Assembly: GCA_022843805.1 (NCBI GenBank) | Contig: JALHMY010000007.1 | Location: forward strand, 91,586-155,585 | Source of the DNA: Fuerstiella sp. | GTDB lineage: Bacteria > Planctomycetota > Planctomycetia > Planctomycetales > Planctomycetaceae | Direction: 5' to 3' | Length of the DNA stretch: 64,000 bases | Translations under genes and position numbers: made by a program | The notes under the pieces: generated by a model | Database searches by the model: none | The model's input: the letters and a program-made list of their open reading frames with translations, nothing else | Told to the model about the DNA's origin: nothing | In this document: piece after piece, positions 40,301 to 48,254 of the stretch | Layout of the letters: each line of letters starts with the position of its first letter | Numbering within the stretch: the first letter of the stretch is position 1

Positions 40301-41292
40301 TTCTCAGCCAGCCCGTTGCTGGGAAGAATGCGGACTGTTTCAGACGTCGTTCCAGCCGGTTTGTCCAGCTCACCGATCATCGTACGCAGATATTTCAGTC
40401 GTGGCTGCGATGCTTCGATCAGCAGACGGTTTTCTGTCTGATCAATCCCAATCCGAAACATGGGCACGCGGGAATCTTCGACTTCTCCTTCAGAGGGAGC
40501 GGCGAAGACGGCAAATGTTGGAAGTCCCTCAACTCCGTCACGCTGCAGCTCAGCTCGCTTCTCAAAGGCCAGATAGATCGTCCTGGCAAGATCTGCAGCA
40601 CGGGTGTTGGAACAGACGACGGCCTGAACTTCCACAGGAGCCGGGCTTTCCACGGAGGACTGTGTTTCGTTGCTCGATTCGTCAGCCTGCTCATCAGTGA
40701 CTGCAGAATGTGAAGCAGATTTTACAGGTACACCGGACGGCACGGGTCTGGCCGCCTGGGATTTTCGTTCAGTTCTTCGTGAAGCACTCCGAATCAGAGG
40801 CTCTGCATTGTCTGCCGTTTCTTCTGCAGCCGAGGCCGCAGTGACTGGATTTGAACTGCCCAGTCGTGGTCGAGCGTATTCGGTTCGGGCTTTATCCAAA
40901 TCGAGTACGATCAGGTATTCACCCTGCTGCAGCAGTCGAAACCCCTGAGGCTCCAGCTCGCTGTTTAAGATGCGAACGGTCGTCTTCAGATCATAGCGGC
41001 GTTTGTCACGGCGAGCGAATCTGCCGGGCGGCGCATTTTCCATGATCAGTGTGAGCTGCTGCTGCTCAGCAACATTACGAAGCACACGATCCCAGGTGGC
41101 TTCGAAGTAGTTGAGCTTAATACATTCCGGATCTTCATCAGCCTCCGTGGGATCGCCAGCGCGTGAAAGAGCTTCACGAAACGAACGACTGTTTTCCTCG
41201 GATGCATCGAGATCGCTGTATCGATGCAGTACCCACCCTGTGGTAACTGCCGTCCCAAGCAGCATCGCTGCCAGAAAGCCGTGACGTCTCAC
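37366..41292 (-). CDS. giant GspD/PilQ-type secretin with seven N-modules
   Basis: Outer-membrane secretin, about 1308 residues from the GTG at 41292. That start is chosen because AAGGA lies 8 bases upstream and the product then begins MRRHGFLAAMLLGTAVTTGW, a signal-like helix; the frame is open to 41454. A region near 45-135 resembles a secretin/TonB short N-terminal module. About 223-872 holds seven NolW-like units, recognised by repeats of the F-x-L-K-N-A and D-x-R-T-N-S-x-I-V motifs, followed by the secretin core (about 875-1180, VVISALIVEVSLDET... VNVPNGQTIVIGGMI... KVPWLGDLPIVGKAF). A Pro/Lys/Ala tail ends the protein. A type II secretion or pilus channel is likely; the rest of the system is not here. 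Confidence 0.88.
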   Translation of the reverse strand: MRRHGFLAAMLLGTAVTTGWVLHRYSDLDASEENSRSFREALSRAGDPTEADEDPECIKLNYFEATWDRVLRNVAEQQQLTLIMENAPPGRFARRDKRRYDLKTTVRILNSELEPQGFRLLQQGEYLIVLDLDKARTEYARPRLGSSNPVTAASAAEETADNAEPLIRSASRRTERKSQAARPVPSGVPVKSASHSAVTDEQADESSNETQSSVESPAPVEVQAVVCSNTRAADLARTIYLAFEKRAELQRDGVEGLPTFAVFAAPSEGEVEDSRVPMFRIGIDQTENRLLIEASQPRLKYLRTMIGELDKPAGTTSETVRILPSNGLAEKTAKDLNDQIHQLVSMRAAAAARGNGGGLFPQQEQQSDPAAQDPMPEAAAPDESPSGPGSALNLRGDVNIQAIPELGLLLLKGNDPDLKKVAEIIAQLEQMSIGSLPEIHLHTLKNVNSEAMAELMTSVYDRLSELRQRGTTTRKTSAFIAVVQPNAVLILSPKSELEEILKLANELDQPLDPEFEFQVFPLKSAIASQVVTAIESLYTTPTGLRTRPRVVADVRTNSVIVQGRANDLKEVGKLVEKIDKDESGAVHRVQIFPLKNAVAEELSTTISSAIQAVTNPPQQTGGQFGGLAGLGGGTQGAQELRASKSVALEFLASDGNARQLVKSGILADVRVNSDARTNSLIVSAPEASMGLMSALIAELDKAPSATAEIKVFTLKNADAEQSVTLLETLFENQNNEDQLGIQISGTEGQASSLIPLRFSADIRTNTVMAVGGAEALSVVEAVLLRLDTSDVRQRLTEVIPLRNAAAEQVSVSLTNYLEQQAALQDSSEDLISNIERLRQEVIIAEDINSNSLIVSASPQYFSRIRNIIESLDAKPPEVVISALIVEVSLDETDEFGIELGFQDPLLLGRSNITSTTAGGVTSTTASPGLNFNNTSFPLGNNIANAATNGIVATQGLSNFSLGRQNTDLGFGGFVFSAQSDAVSILLRALAARRTVHILSRPQIRTTHNNPARVNVGQNVPIVTGANVNQLGTANPNIDRIDTGITLLVTPRVSPEGLVAMRVFAEKSILSGAGVPVFVNTDGSTIESPIINQSVAETLVNVPNGQTIVIGGMITKADSTLERKVPWLGDLPIVGKAFRYDGTTTSRTELLIFLTPRVITSDIDSELIKQIESERLHFIESEAEEMHGPLYSVPPSSQPSDHLPYLNFNPSTDLDTGLPPQSKANTPVPDAIPDFDPTAATDSQSSGPKAKEEPVQQKVQPVKAERRTGVKSDAASNTTAKFETEEKPAKPLKGSVPPKTRPSSTKLAF

Positions 41293-41544
41293 CGTAGTGA
41301 TCCTTCGAAAATGCAGGCTTTCGAAAATCCCCCAACCGGTCGCCTGGTCCTTCTCGCTCGGTGCTCGTGGCAGAATTCCAATCGCCGCCGCGGACACTGT
41401 GAGGTGCAGGGTTTGTTTTAGAAAACCTCTGCGCAACATAACGAAGTGTACCAATTACTCCGGATCTGCATTCTTATCGGGTTCTGCGGTCTGAATCGAT
41501 CAGGTAATTTTTTCAGGTTGTGACATCAAATTCTCTGTACGCAG

Positions 41545-41578
41545 CAAAAAACGCCGATCGACACTGGTCGATCGGCGT
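41545..41578 (-). terminator. rho-independent terminator of the small secreted-protein gene
   Basis: A 12-bp perfect stem (41551-41562 with 41567-41578) around a four-base loop, core CGCCGATCGAC. Read on the minus strand it is followed by six T (41545-41550). It lies about 40 bp after the stop at 41616, so it separates that gene from the secretin. Confidence 0.88.
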
Positions 41579-41615
41579 TTGAAAAATTCGAATGGTGCAA
41601 CGGACAGGAATTGTC

Positions 41616-42161
41616 CTAAGGGCTGACGGGAGGGATCGCTCCGTGGTTAAACGCGTCGACCGGTTCCGTTGAACTGTCGCCACGGCCCAGTGTGGTTGCC
41701 AGGGTGATGGCAAGAGCACCGCCGAAGATGCCGAGAGGGACCGCCTGAGCTGCCAGGCCATTCGTTTGTCCACGCACTACCGCCCGCTGATCAATAACAA
41801 CGGCGACTCGGGATACAGAACTCGGCGGTGCGGAATTTCCGCTCCAGAAACGAACGTTTTGGGTTGTTTCTGAACACTGGATCGTATGCGGCCCTTTCTT
41901 CAGGCCCCGAAAAGCGAATTCTCCATTCTCGCTCGTCCGGGCTGTGGCTACCAGAGCACCTTCGTGATAGATCGTCACTGTGGCGTCTGCAATCCTTTGC
42001 GATTCCGGACTGATGACCGCCCCCGTTAATGTACCCTGGGTTCCAAGAATCACGTCTGTCGTCCGAATGACCTTGTCATCAGCGGAGGTGACAGTAAAAC
42101 CCTGCAGCAGCATCCCAAACGCCGACATGATGGCCAGCGACTTAGCAAATCTGAGTCTCAT
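41616..42161 (-). CDS. secreted carboxypeptidase-regulatory-like domain protein
   Basis: A 181-residue exported protein. A signal peptide (LAIMSAFGMLLQGFTVTSA) is followed by a carboxypeptidase-regulatory-like beta-sandwich at about 45-110 (GTLTGAVISPESQRIADATVTIYHEGALVATARTSENGEFAFRGLKKG), and a hydrophobic helix at about 140-160 (AVPLGIFGGALAITLATTLG), so it may be anchored in a membrane. GGGAGGAAAC lies directly before the ATG, a strong ribosome site. A rho-independent terminator follows. Function unknown; such domains bind or stabilise partners and this one is not catalytic. Confidence 0.8.
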   Translation of the reverse strand: MRLRFAKSLAIMSAFGMLLQGFTVTSADDKVIRTTDVILGTQGTLTGAVISPESQRIADATVTIYHEGALVATARTSENGEFAFRGLKKGPHTIQCSETTQNVRFWSGNSAPPSSVSRVAVVIDQRAVVRGQTNGLAAQAVPLGIFGGALAITLATTLGRGDSSTEPVDAFNHGAIPPVSP

Positions 42162-42495
42162 GTTTCCTCCCTGAATATGCGGGCGTCAGTGCCGGCAAAA
42201 AATGCGGAACGATTTCCCAGGTGCAGTTCCACTGCATTCCGCAGTCCCTCTGTCAGTCCCGGGTTCGCGGTTCCAGGAAATGGCGATCGATCGCTGCAAT
42301 TTCAATGATGCAGACGGTCGCGATCCTTTCCGCTTATACTCGTCCCCGTCATAACTGCGCCAAAAGGTATTTTCCTCAGTCTATGCCTGTGACCGCGGGT
42401 AACATGTCGAATATAACTCTTCGGCAATCTGGGAGTTTTTTAAGGGGTTTATACCCGGCCCTCCAGGACCGGTTTGAACTGCTCGAAGGGTAAAA
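42162..42495. other. intergenic region between divergent genes
   Basis: Holds the divergent promoters of the secreted-protein gene and the hypothetical gene at 42496. No repeat, RNA or clear promoter box was recognised. Confidence 0.4.
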
Positions 42496-42924
42496 ATGCG
42501 GCTATTCCTGTGTCTTCAGCGGTGGCTGACCAAACTGAAGTCGGTCTCCACCGACTCCCCGGAACTTGCTCTCAAACGTTTCACTGCTCAGCGGCAACGG
42601 CTGACATCTGACTTCATGGCCAGAGCTTCATCCGCAGGCAAGCCGCGGGGCCTGAGATGGGTCAGATGCGAATGGCTGGATGAACAACTGCTGCTTCGGG
42701 AGAAGTCAACCGGCCTGCTGACGCTGCTGGTGGGTATCAACGTGCATTTCGAGGCCATTGAAGGCGGAGATATGGAGGACGTGGCTGCCGTGGGGACAGT
42801 CAGAGACGCATGCGCCGTTTTCCACTATCATCGAGGCCGATGGGGTACCGGCGGCAGAGCGCTGTTCAATATGAATCCTGAAACCGCAGCCGTGAAACTG
42901 AAAGACTCCTTTGGACCTCTGTGA
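42496..42924 (+). CDS. conserved-looking hypothetical protein, 142 residues
   Basis: GAAGGG lies 5 bases before the ATG, and the composition matches coding sequence. The first 40 residues are basic; the core reads GLRWVRCEWLDEQLLLREKS, then LLVGINVHFEAIEGGDMEDV and VFHYHRGRWGTGGRALFNMNP, an alternating strand pattern that looks like a small beta-rich domain. I recall similar planctomycete proteins of unknown function, which supports a real gene, but no named family is assigned. It is cytosolic. It is convergent with the ABC-type gene, 38 bp apart. Confidence 0.65.
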   Translation: MRLFLCLQRWLTKLKSVSTDSPELALKRFTAQRQRLTSDFMARASSAGKPRGLRWVRCEWLDEQLLLREKSTGLLTLLVGINVHFEAIEGGDMEDVAAVGTVRDACAVFHYHRGRWGTGGRALFNMNPETAAVKLKDSFGPL

Positions 42925-42962
42925 CTTGATCATGAAGCGAACCGGATCGACCGGAGCGAGCT

Positions 42963-44927
42963 CTATGTGGCGAGTACGGCGTTCTCCACTTCATCTCTCC
43001 AGGTATTGAACCGCATGTATTCCCAGTGACGATACAGCTCGTTGGATCGCACAAGCCGTTCATGAGTGTCATCGGCGACAACTCGACCATCATGGATCAG
43101 TATAATGCGATCACATTTCTTCACTGTTGACAGTCGGGAGGGAAGAAAAATCAGAGTTCTGCCGGCTGACAGTCGCTGATATGCGTCGTCCAGCATGGCT
43201 TTAGTTTCCGGATCCAGCGGCACCTGCGGTTCTTCTATCAGCAGAAGTGCGGGCTTTCGAGCTGCCGCGCGGGCGAGGCTGAGCCGAAAGACCTGTCCGA
43301 TATCAAGGCTGGCACCGTATTCGCCAACGACTGTGTCGTACCCCCTGGCCAGATTCCGAATGAAGTGATCGGCGTGAACGAGTTTGCAGGCTTCCTGAAC
43401 CTGCTGCCGCGTGATGTCCGCCTGACCGCAGGTTACATTTTCAAGTATTGATGCGTTGAAGACCGGATCGCTGCCGCCGACAAACACCACCTCCGCTCGC
43501 AGAGACTCCAGTGTGGCCTGTCGAATATCGGTTCCATCGATCAGCACCTGTCCTGAGTCGGAATCGATGAATCGAGGCACCATGCTGGCCAGTGCATAAG
43601 CTGGCAGTGGATTCAACGACAAAAACGCAACCGTTTCTCCCGCATTGATCCTCAGGTCAAGATTGTTGAGCAGTCGGGGATGCTGCGGAGTTGACAGTGT
43701 GACCTGATCAAACAGCAGCGTACGAGTCATTGGCTCAAGAAACCTTGCGCCAATCGTCTGCCCGACCAGAGGAACTCGGGCCACATAGCTGTTGATCTCT
43801 TCCGCCCTTGCGGTCGCTTCTTCAGCTGAAGCTCGGGTATTCTGCAGCCTCAGAAGTGAATAGAACAGAATCAGAGCGCAGTTGGCAATCATGGCTCCGC
43901 AGGCAAAGGGCAGGGTGCCTGGCGGCACCGTATGTTTTGCAAGCAGATAACCCGGAATAAAAATACAGGTTAGTACGATCAGTCGATGGATCCAGCGGCC
44001 GATTTCCTGCTGACGCCGCAACTGCCGGCAGCGTTTACGGTACAACGCCAGATTCTTTTCGAACTGCTGCTGTTCCAGCTGTTCCATGGAGAATCCAGTG
44101 ACGATACGCGTCTTTTTCAGCCCCTCTGCAAGTTTCTTTAATCCGCGATCCGCCTGCTCTGAAAGCAGCCGAAAGGATCCTTCATTTCTTTGTGACTCCA
44201 GCCGCAGTGCAAACCATCCAAGCACAACGGGAACAGCAATCTGAATCGAAACTCGCCAGTGAATCAGCAGAGCAAGGGAAACGACCGCAATGAGGTCGGG
44301 AAGTGCTGTGATCCAGCGTTCTCCCCAGGTAACGGCTGCCGCTTCCATTGCCTCCGACGTCTTTCGGAACAGACGATCAGTTGCTCGAGTCTGATCACCT
44401 GTGAGATCGGCCGGCTCAAGCCGAATTGCTTTTCGATGGATGTGCTGCCGCAGTCTCTGCACGACCGCTGTGGCGTTGCTTGAGACCAGGAACTGTGCAA
44501 GTGAACTGAGCAACCAGCGAAGTGCAAGCGAAAGGCAAACCGTACCCATCAGGAATGCCAGTGCACTGCTGTTGGAATGCAGGACTGGCAGTGGTGTAAT
44601 CACTTTGTCGGCGAACCATTGTCCGCGGGTTCCCTGAAGCGACGCAGCCAGCGGCAGCAGACCTCCGCCGACTTTCACAGCTGCCACGGCGGTACTGCTG
44701 TCGAGTTCGGCGGGTTCAGTTCCCGGATTCTCTGCTGCAACGGGCGCTGCACGATCTGGCACTGGCCGATGAGTTGCCAGAAAAACCACAGCTCCGGCGG
44801 CAAGGATAGAGATCGCCAGAAGAATGCCTGACAGTGCCGCCAGAAACAAAGCGGGCAGCACCCTCAGCTGCAGAAAGGCGCCTGCGGTAACAGTTCGATG
44901 AAGAACGGGAGAAGTTGTTTCTGACAC
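42963..44927 (-). CDS. ABC exporter-like protein with degenerate ATPase motifs
   Basis: A 654-residue fusion of a transmembrane domain (helices at about 22-52, 120-140, 205-245, 315-360) and a C-terminal nucleotide-binding domain (about 400-640), arranged like an exporter half-transporter. The ATPase motifs are altered: the Walker A region reads GETVAFLSLNPLPAYALASM (no Gly-Lys-Ser), the Q-loop is VFVGGSDPVF, the signature is SLDIGQVFRLSLARA, Walker B is LLLIEEP (Asp to Glu) and the H-loop is LPSRLSTV (His to Ser). The beta-sheet framework is intact. It probably cannot hydrolyse ATP normally; it may be a regulatory or scaffolding partner. Function is unknown. Confidence 0.8.
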   Translation of the reverse strand: MSETTSPVLHRTVTAGAFLQLRVLPALFLAALSGILLAISILAAGAVVFLATHRPVPDRAAPVAAENPGTEPAELDSSTAVAAVKVGGGLLPLAASLQGTRGQWFADKVITPLPVLHSNSSALAFLMGTVCLSLALRWLLSSLAQFLVSSNATAVVQRLRQHIHRKAIRLEPADLTGDQTRATDRLFRKTSEAMEAAAVTWGERWITALPDLIAVVSLALLIHWRVSIQIAVPVVLGWFALRLESQRNEGSFRLLSEQADRGLKKLAEGLKKTRIVTGFSMEQLEQQQFEKNLALYRKRCRQLRRQQEIGRWIHRLIVLTCIFIPGYLLAKHTVPPGTLPFACGAMIANCALILFYSLLRLQNTRASAEEATARAEEINSYVARVPLVGQTIGARFLEPMTRTLLFDQVTLSTPQHPRLLNNLDLRINAGETVAFLSLNPLPAYALASMVPRFIDSDSGQVLIDGTDIRQATLESLRAEVVFVGGSDPVFNASILENVTCGQADITRQQVQEACKLVHADHFIRNLARGYDTVVGEYGASLDIGQVFRLSLARAAARKPALLLIEEPQVPLDPETKAMLDDAYQRLSAGRTLIFLPSRLSTVKKCDRIILIHDGRVVADDTHERLVRSNELYRHWEYMRFNTWRDEVENAVLAT

Positions 44928-45065
44928 CGTACATTGCCTCCGAAAGATCGGATTGAGACATCACTCTGATGAGGTACACCGTATCCTCTCAGTTGCTGTT
45001 TCTCAACAACGATACTCAACAATGCAGGCATTCAGTTCGCGTGCCCTCACCCGCCCTGCGGAATT

Positions 45066-46067
45066 CTACGCAAGGTCCCTGTCTTCGAACAGAATAAAGC
45101 CCAGTAGCACAATGGCTGCCGCATAGGCTGCCGCATAGACAAAACACATCGCCAGATAGGCAGGCGGAACCTGCGAACCTGTTGAAACAGCCGCCGAAAT
45201 ATTGAACGACTCAAGCGAGGGAAGAATTGTGGCAAACAGACGTGCAATGAAGGTCACATACTCGTTGCCAATCGCCGTTTCACTTTGCTGAACCATCAGT
45301 GGCGTGAGGTTGCCGATGACAAAGATCGCAAAACACACCACCAGATTCACAACCATCGGCATTCGGGTGGCGATCGTTACGCTCATCGCGGCCAGCACAC
45401 AGACCTGAAGGAATGACAGAGCAATTCCGGGAAGTACCTGGTTGACAACCTTCATTCGATCGGGATGGGGCAGCGGAATTTCCACGCCGGAGGTAATTTC
45501 CTTCCATTCGAAGGCTGGAGTAATCTCTTCGGATCTTTCCTTCTGGTCGTAGCCGACCTTGTAGTAAATGCAGCTGGCGAACACGATCGTCAGACTCAGG
45601 TAAAGCCAGATCACTGTCTGAACGATTCCCAGATATTTACCAACGATGAACTGCCGACGATTAATTGGTTTCGAAAGCAGGGTCATCGCCGTTTTGCCTT
45701 CGATCTCACTTGTGATGCTGGTTCCGGCCGTCCAGACTGCCATCAATGCGCCCGCAATCAGCAGCGTTGCCAGTCCGCATTCCTTCAGCATCTTCACGTC
45801 GTCTTCAAGCGTGAAGAACGGCATGATGGTATTCAATGCAAGCACCGCAGCCGAGATCAGCAGCAGCAAAATAAACAACGGCTGTCGAATCGCTTCTTTC
45901 GTCGTCGCCCGGGCAATGACTCCCCCGCGAGTGCCATAGGAATAAGCCACGAGGGCAAGCATAATCCCAACAATACCAATCCAGGTCAGCATCCAGTCAT
46001 ACTGAACGGAAATCTGCAGGGGATTTGACTGAGCCAGAACAGAAACGGGATTCAACACTGCAAACAT
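45066..46067 (-). CDS. ABC-2 type transporter permease
   Basis: A 333-residue integral membrane protein with about seven hydrophobic helices (28-45, 70-90, 102-116, 148-170, 210-235, 243-260, 300-325). GTSITSEIEGKTAMTLLSKPINRRQFIVGKYLG is the cytoplasmic ABC-2 permease signature. This kind of permease needs a separate ATPase, and none with intact motifs is adjacent; the ABC-like gene at 42963-44927 is 138 bp downstream on the same strand but is degenerate. The partner may be elsewhere on the chromosome. Substrate unknown. Confidence 0.83.
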   Translation of the reverse strand: MFAVLNPVSVLAQSNPLQISVQYDWMLTWIGIVGIMLALVAYSYGTRGGVIARATTKEAIRQPLFILLLLISAAVLALNTIMPFFTLEDDVKMLKECGLATLLIAGALMAVWTAGTSITSEIEGKTAMTLLSKPINRRQFIVGKYLGIVQTVIWLYLSLTIVFASCIYYKVGYDQKERSEEITPAFEWKEITSGVEIPLPHPDRMKVVNQVLPGIALSFLQVCVLAAMSVTIATRMPMVVNLVVCFAIFVIGNLTPLMVQQSETAIGNEYVTFIARLFATILPSLESFNISAAVSTGSQVPPAYLAMCFVYAAAYAAAIVLLGFILFEDRDLA

Positions 46068-46275
46068 TCCTTCCGGGGGAATGGACCTTTATTTTCCAGA
46101 GAAGTCGGCAGAACAGCCAGTTTACGCCCGCCACGGCGTCAATGTTGGGCAGAAGTTGGCGTTTTGCATCACTCTAACAAGGTCTCTGCTGTCGGAAAAC
46201 GAAAAACGCCCGGAGTTCCAGGCGAGTTGTTCATGACCAATTGCAAAAAACGGAAAAGTCCGCCAATTCCGGCGG

Positions 46276-47073
46276 TCAGGGGTGCTGCTGCCGATAATGC
46301 CAGGAAAAAATCCCGGCTGAAATGGCGACGTTGAGTGAATCTGTGCCATTCCGCATTGGAATCGTGACGTGATGTGGAGAAATCCGGGCTACCTGCGGCG
46401 ATATTCCCGAAAATTCGTTACCGAAAACCAGTGCTGTGCGTTCCGGAAACTGAAAATCGGTCAGCTGACGGGCTCGTGTATCGAGCATTGTTGCGCAGGC
46501 TGTAATGCCAAATCGGTCGGTCAGTTCTGAAAGCGTTCCGGGAAGATCGGCTGTTTCGATCACGGGCATAAACAAAACGTTGCCCATGGAAACACGTAAA
46601 ACGCGTCTGGAAAATGGGTCTGCCGAGCCGGCACCAAGTAACACACCTGCCGCGCCGAACGCCGAGGCAATGCGAATCAGGGCTCCGACATTCTCCGGAT
46701 CGACGAGCCGATCGCCAGCCAGAATCAGCGTCGGACCGCTCGTCCCTGCAAAATCTTCCAATGCCCGTGGTGGCTGACGGACTGCACTGGCAAGCACGCC
46801 AGAATGGAAACTGAAGCCAATCAGTTCCTCGGCGATCTCCTGCCGAAGCCGATAAACGGGTATGTCTGCTCGCAGCTTTTCGGAGAAACTTTCCCATTTT
46901 CGGTCGCTGATGAGCACACTGGACACTTGAAAAGAACTTTGCAGTACCCGTTCAACGACCGTCGGTCCTTCAGCAATAAACAGCTTTTGGTCTCGCACCA
47001 CATTTCTGGTTTTCAGATCGCGATAGACGTCCAGCCTCGGATCATCCAGTGATTCAATTCGTTCCACAGGCAT
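46276..47073 (-). CDS. TrmH/SpoU-family RNA methyltransferase
   Basis: 2'-O-ribose RNA methyltransferase of 265 residues. The N-terminal substrate-binding part begins MPVERIESLDDPRLDVYRDLK and includes FIAEGPTVVERVLQS. The catalytic SPOUT knot has the three motifs: NVGALIRIASAFGAAGVLL, TALVFGNEFSGISPQV, and IPMRNGTDSLNVAISAGI. Substrate (tRNA or rRNA) is not decidable from sequence. AAAGGT lies about 11 bases before the ATG. It is 68 bp downstream of the GxxExxY gene on the same strand. Confidence 0.9.
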   Translation of the reverse strand: MPVERIESLDDPRLDVYRDLKTRNVVRDQKLFIAEGPTVVERVLQSSFQVSSVLISDRKWESFSEKLRADIPVYRLRQEIAEELIGFSFHSGVLASAVRQPPRALEDFAGTSGPTLILAGDRLVDPENVGALIRIASAFGAAGVLLGAGSADPFSRRVLRVSMGNVLFMPVIETADLPGTLSELTDRFGITACATMLDTRARQLTDFQFPERTALVFGNEFSGISPQVARISPHHVTIPMRNGTDSLNVAISAGIFSWHYRQQHP

Positions 47074-47141
47074 GCGACGGCAAAGACCTTTTGCAACTCG
47101 AGTCAGTTAAAACGATGGGAAGAAATTGACAGAACGATGTA

Positions 47142-47942
47142 TCAGACGATGTTTGCTTTCCTGAGCCCGACAATGTTGACTTTGTCGAGCCCAAAGTTGA
47201 CGGCGACACCCCACTCCAGACCGACGGAACGCAGGTAGGAGATTGTCCGGTTGACGCAGGAGTAGATGTTTTCTGTCCGGGCTGTGACGACGACAAGGAA
47301 ACAGTTGTTGACAATGAAGCAATCAAGCTGACTGCGATCCACCAGAATGCCGCGAAACCACGCTTTTGCCTCGGGACGAGCGGCAATACTCATTCCATGC
47401 TGCCTCATGGCGCACTCCACGAGTCGGCCGCAGATTCGATCTCCGTACCCGGTGCCATGCAGATCATACACCATTTGAACCGCACTGCGAATCTGCATGC
47501 CGATTGTTCGAACCGGACCTTCAATGTCGGACCAGTAAGTCCAGTCCTGTTCAAATGGCACGGAGACAGACTCATACGTAACCCGATGCTGCTCCACCTG
47601 ATCCTGTCCCATATTTACAAGCAGTCCCATTGGGCACGTACTGGCCTTCATCCAGTCCAGCAATGGATATCGATCGGCCACATCGAGTGAACGCGGTGTG
47701 GCCCTCAGGGCGACAGGCAGTGTTTCCCAGACAAGAAAATCAGGAGAAAGAATTTCGGGATGTATCCCGTTCAGGGCAACCGGAGTCGGAGGTCGGCTGA
47801 CAAAGGGAATTTTCTGGCTTTGAAGCCAGATCTGACAGGCTTTGTGATAAACACCTCTGCGTCGTCCGAGTCCGACCTCGTACAGAATCTCATTGAACAT
47901 TCCAGCCAGCAAACACGACCAGTCCGCGCAAATGTATGACAT
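47142..47942 (-). CDS. tandem degenerate GxxExxY (PD-D/EXK-like) protein
   Basis: A 266-residue protein made of two similar modules. Module 1 (about 15-112): MFNEILYEVGLGRRRGVYHKACQIWLQSQKIPF through LDWMKASTCPMGLLVNMG. Module 2 (about 147-262): IGMQIRSAVQMVYDLHGTGYGDRICGRLVECAMRQHGM through ISYLRSVGLEWGVAVNFG. Both follow the GxxExxY family outline, a predicted PD-(D/E)XK fold. The family's G-x-x-E-x-x-Y is changed to G-R-R-R-G-V-Y and G-Y-G-D-R-I-C, and the E-L-K-A triad is lost (ALRA and VVTA). It is unlikely to be an active nuclease. Function unknown. Confidence 0.6.
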   Translation of the reverse strand: MSYICADWSCLLAGMFNEILYEVGLGRRRGVYHKACQIWLQSQKIPFVSRPPTPVALNGIHPEILSPDFLVWETLPVALRATPRSLDVADRYPLLDWMKASTCPMGLLVNMGQDQVEQHRVTYESVSVPFEQDWTYWSDIEGPVRTIGMQIRSAVQMVYDLHGTGYGDRICGRLVECAMRQHGMSIAARPEAKAWFRGILVDRSQLDCFIVNNCFLVVVTARTENIYSCVNRTISYLRSVGLEWGVAVNFGLDKVNIVGLRKANIV

Positions 47943-48254
47943 TTTCGGTTCCCAGAAGCATGGTGAAAGTCACGATGTTGTCGCTGCAAATGCTGCTGCG
48001 CACTCCTGTCGCCGGAGCTCTTGTTGCCGGAGCTCTTGTTGCCGGAGCTCAGGAGTGCGCCATCGCCCAGCATATGCCTGGGTGCGGGAAAATGTCTACC
48101 AGATGCGGTGGTTTTTTTGTGAGAGTAGGGACACTGCTATTCGAAGCAGAAACGAAACGCTTCCCGGCAATAAAAATACTCCAGCATTGCATCGGCTGCC
48201 TGAGTCGCGTTGCGGGCTGCCAGTCTGATCCGAACCAACCGATCAGTTTTTGGG
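47943..48254. other. 312-bp intergenic region with repeat-in-palindrome
   Basis: Lies between the purL stop and the GxxExxY start, both on the minus strand. It contains a tandem 15-bp repeat enclosed by an 11-bp inverted repeat (47998-48060). No coding gene is supported. Confidence 0.5.
47998..48060. repeat. 15-bp tandem repeat inside an 11-bp inverted repeat
   Basis: GCGCACTCCTG (47998-48008) is exactly inverted as CAGGAGTGCGC (48050-48060). Between them GCCGGAGCTCTTGTT is repeated nearly three times (48011-48050). Each unit contains GAGCTC, itself a palindrome, so several alternative hairpins are possible. Confidence 0.85.

Noticed and set aside
41293..41454. N-terminal extension of the secretin to 41454
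   Set aside because: The GTG at 41292 has a better ribosome site and yields a proper signal-type N-terminus; the upstream part has none.
48011..48050. CRISPR-like array
   Set aside because: Units are 15 bp and directly adjacent with no spacers, and no cas genes are present.
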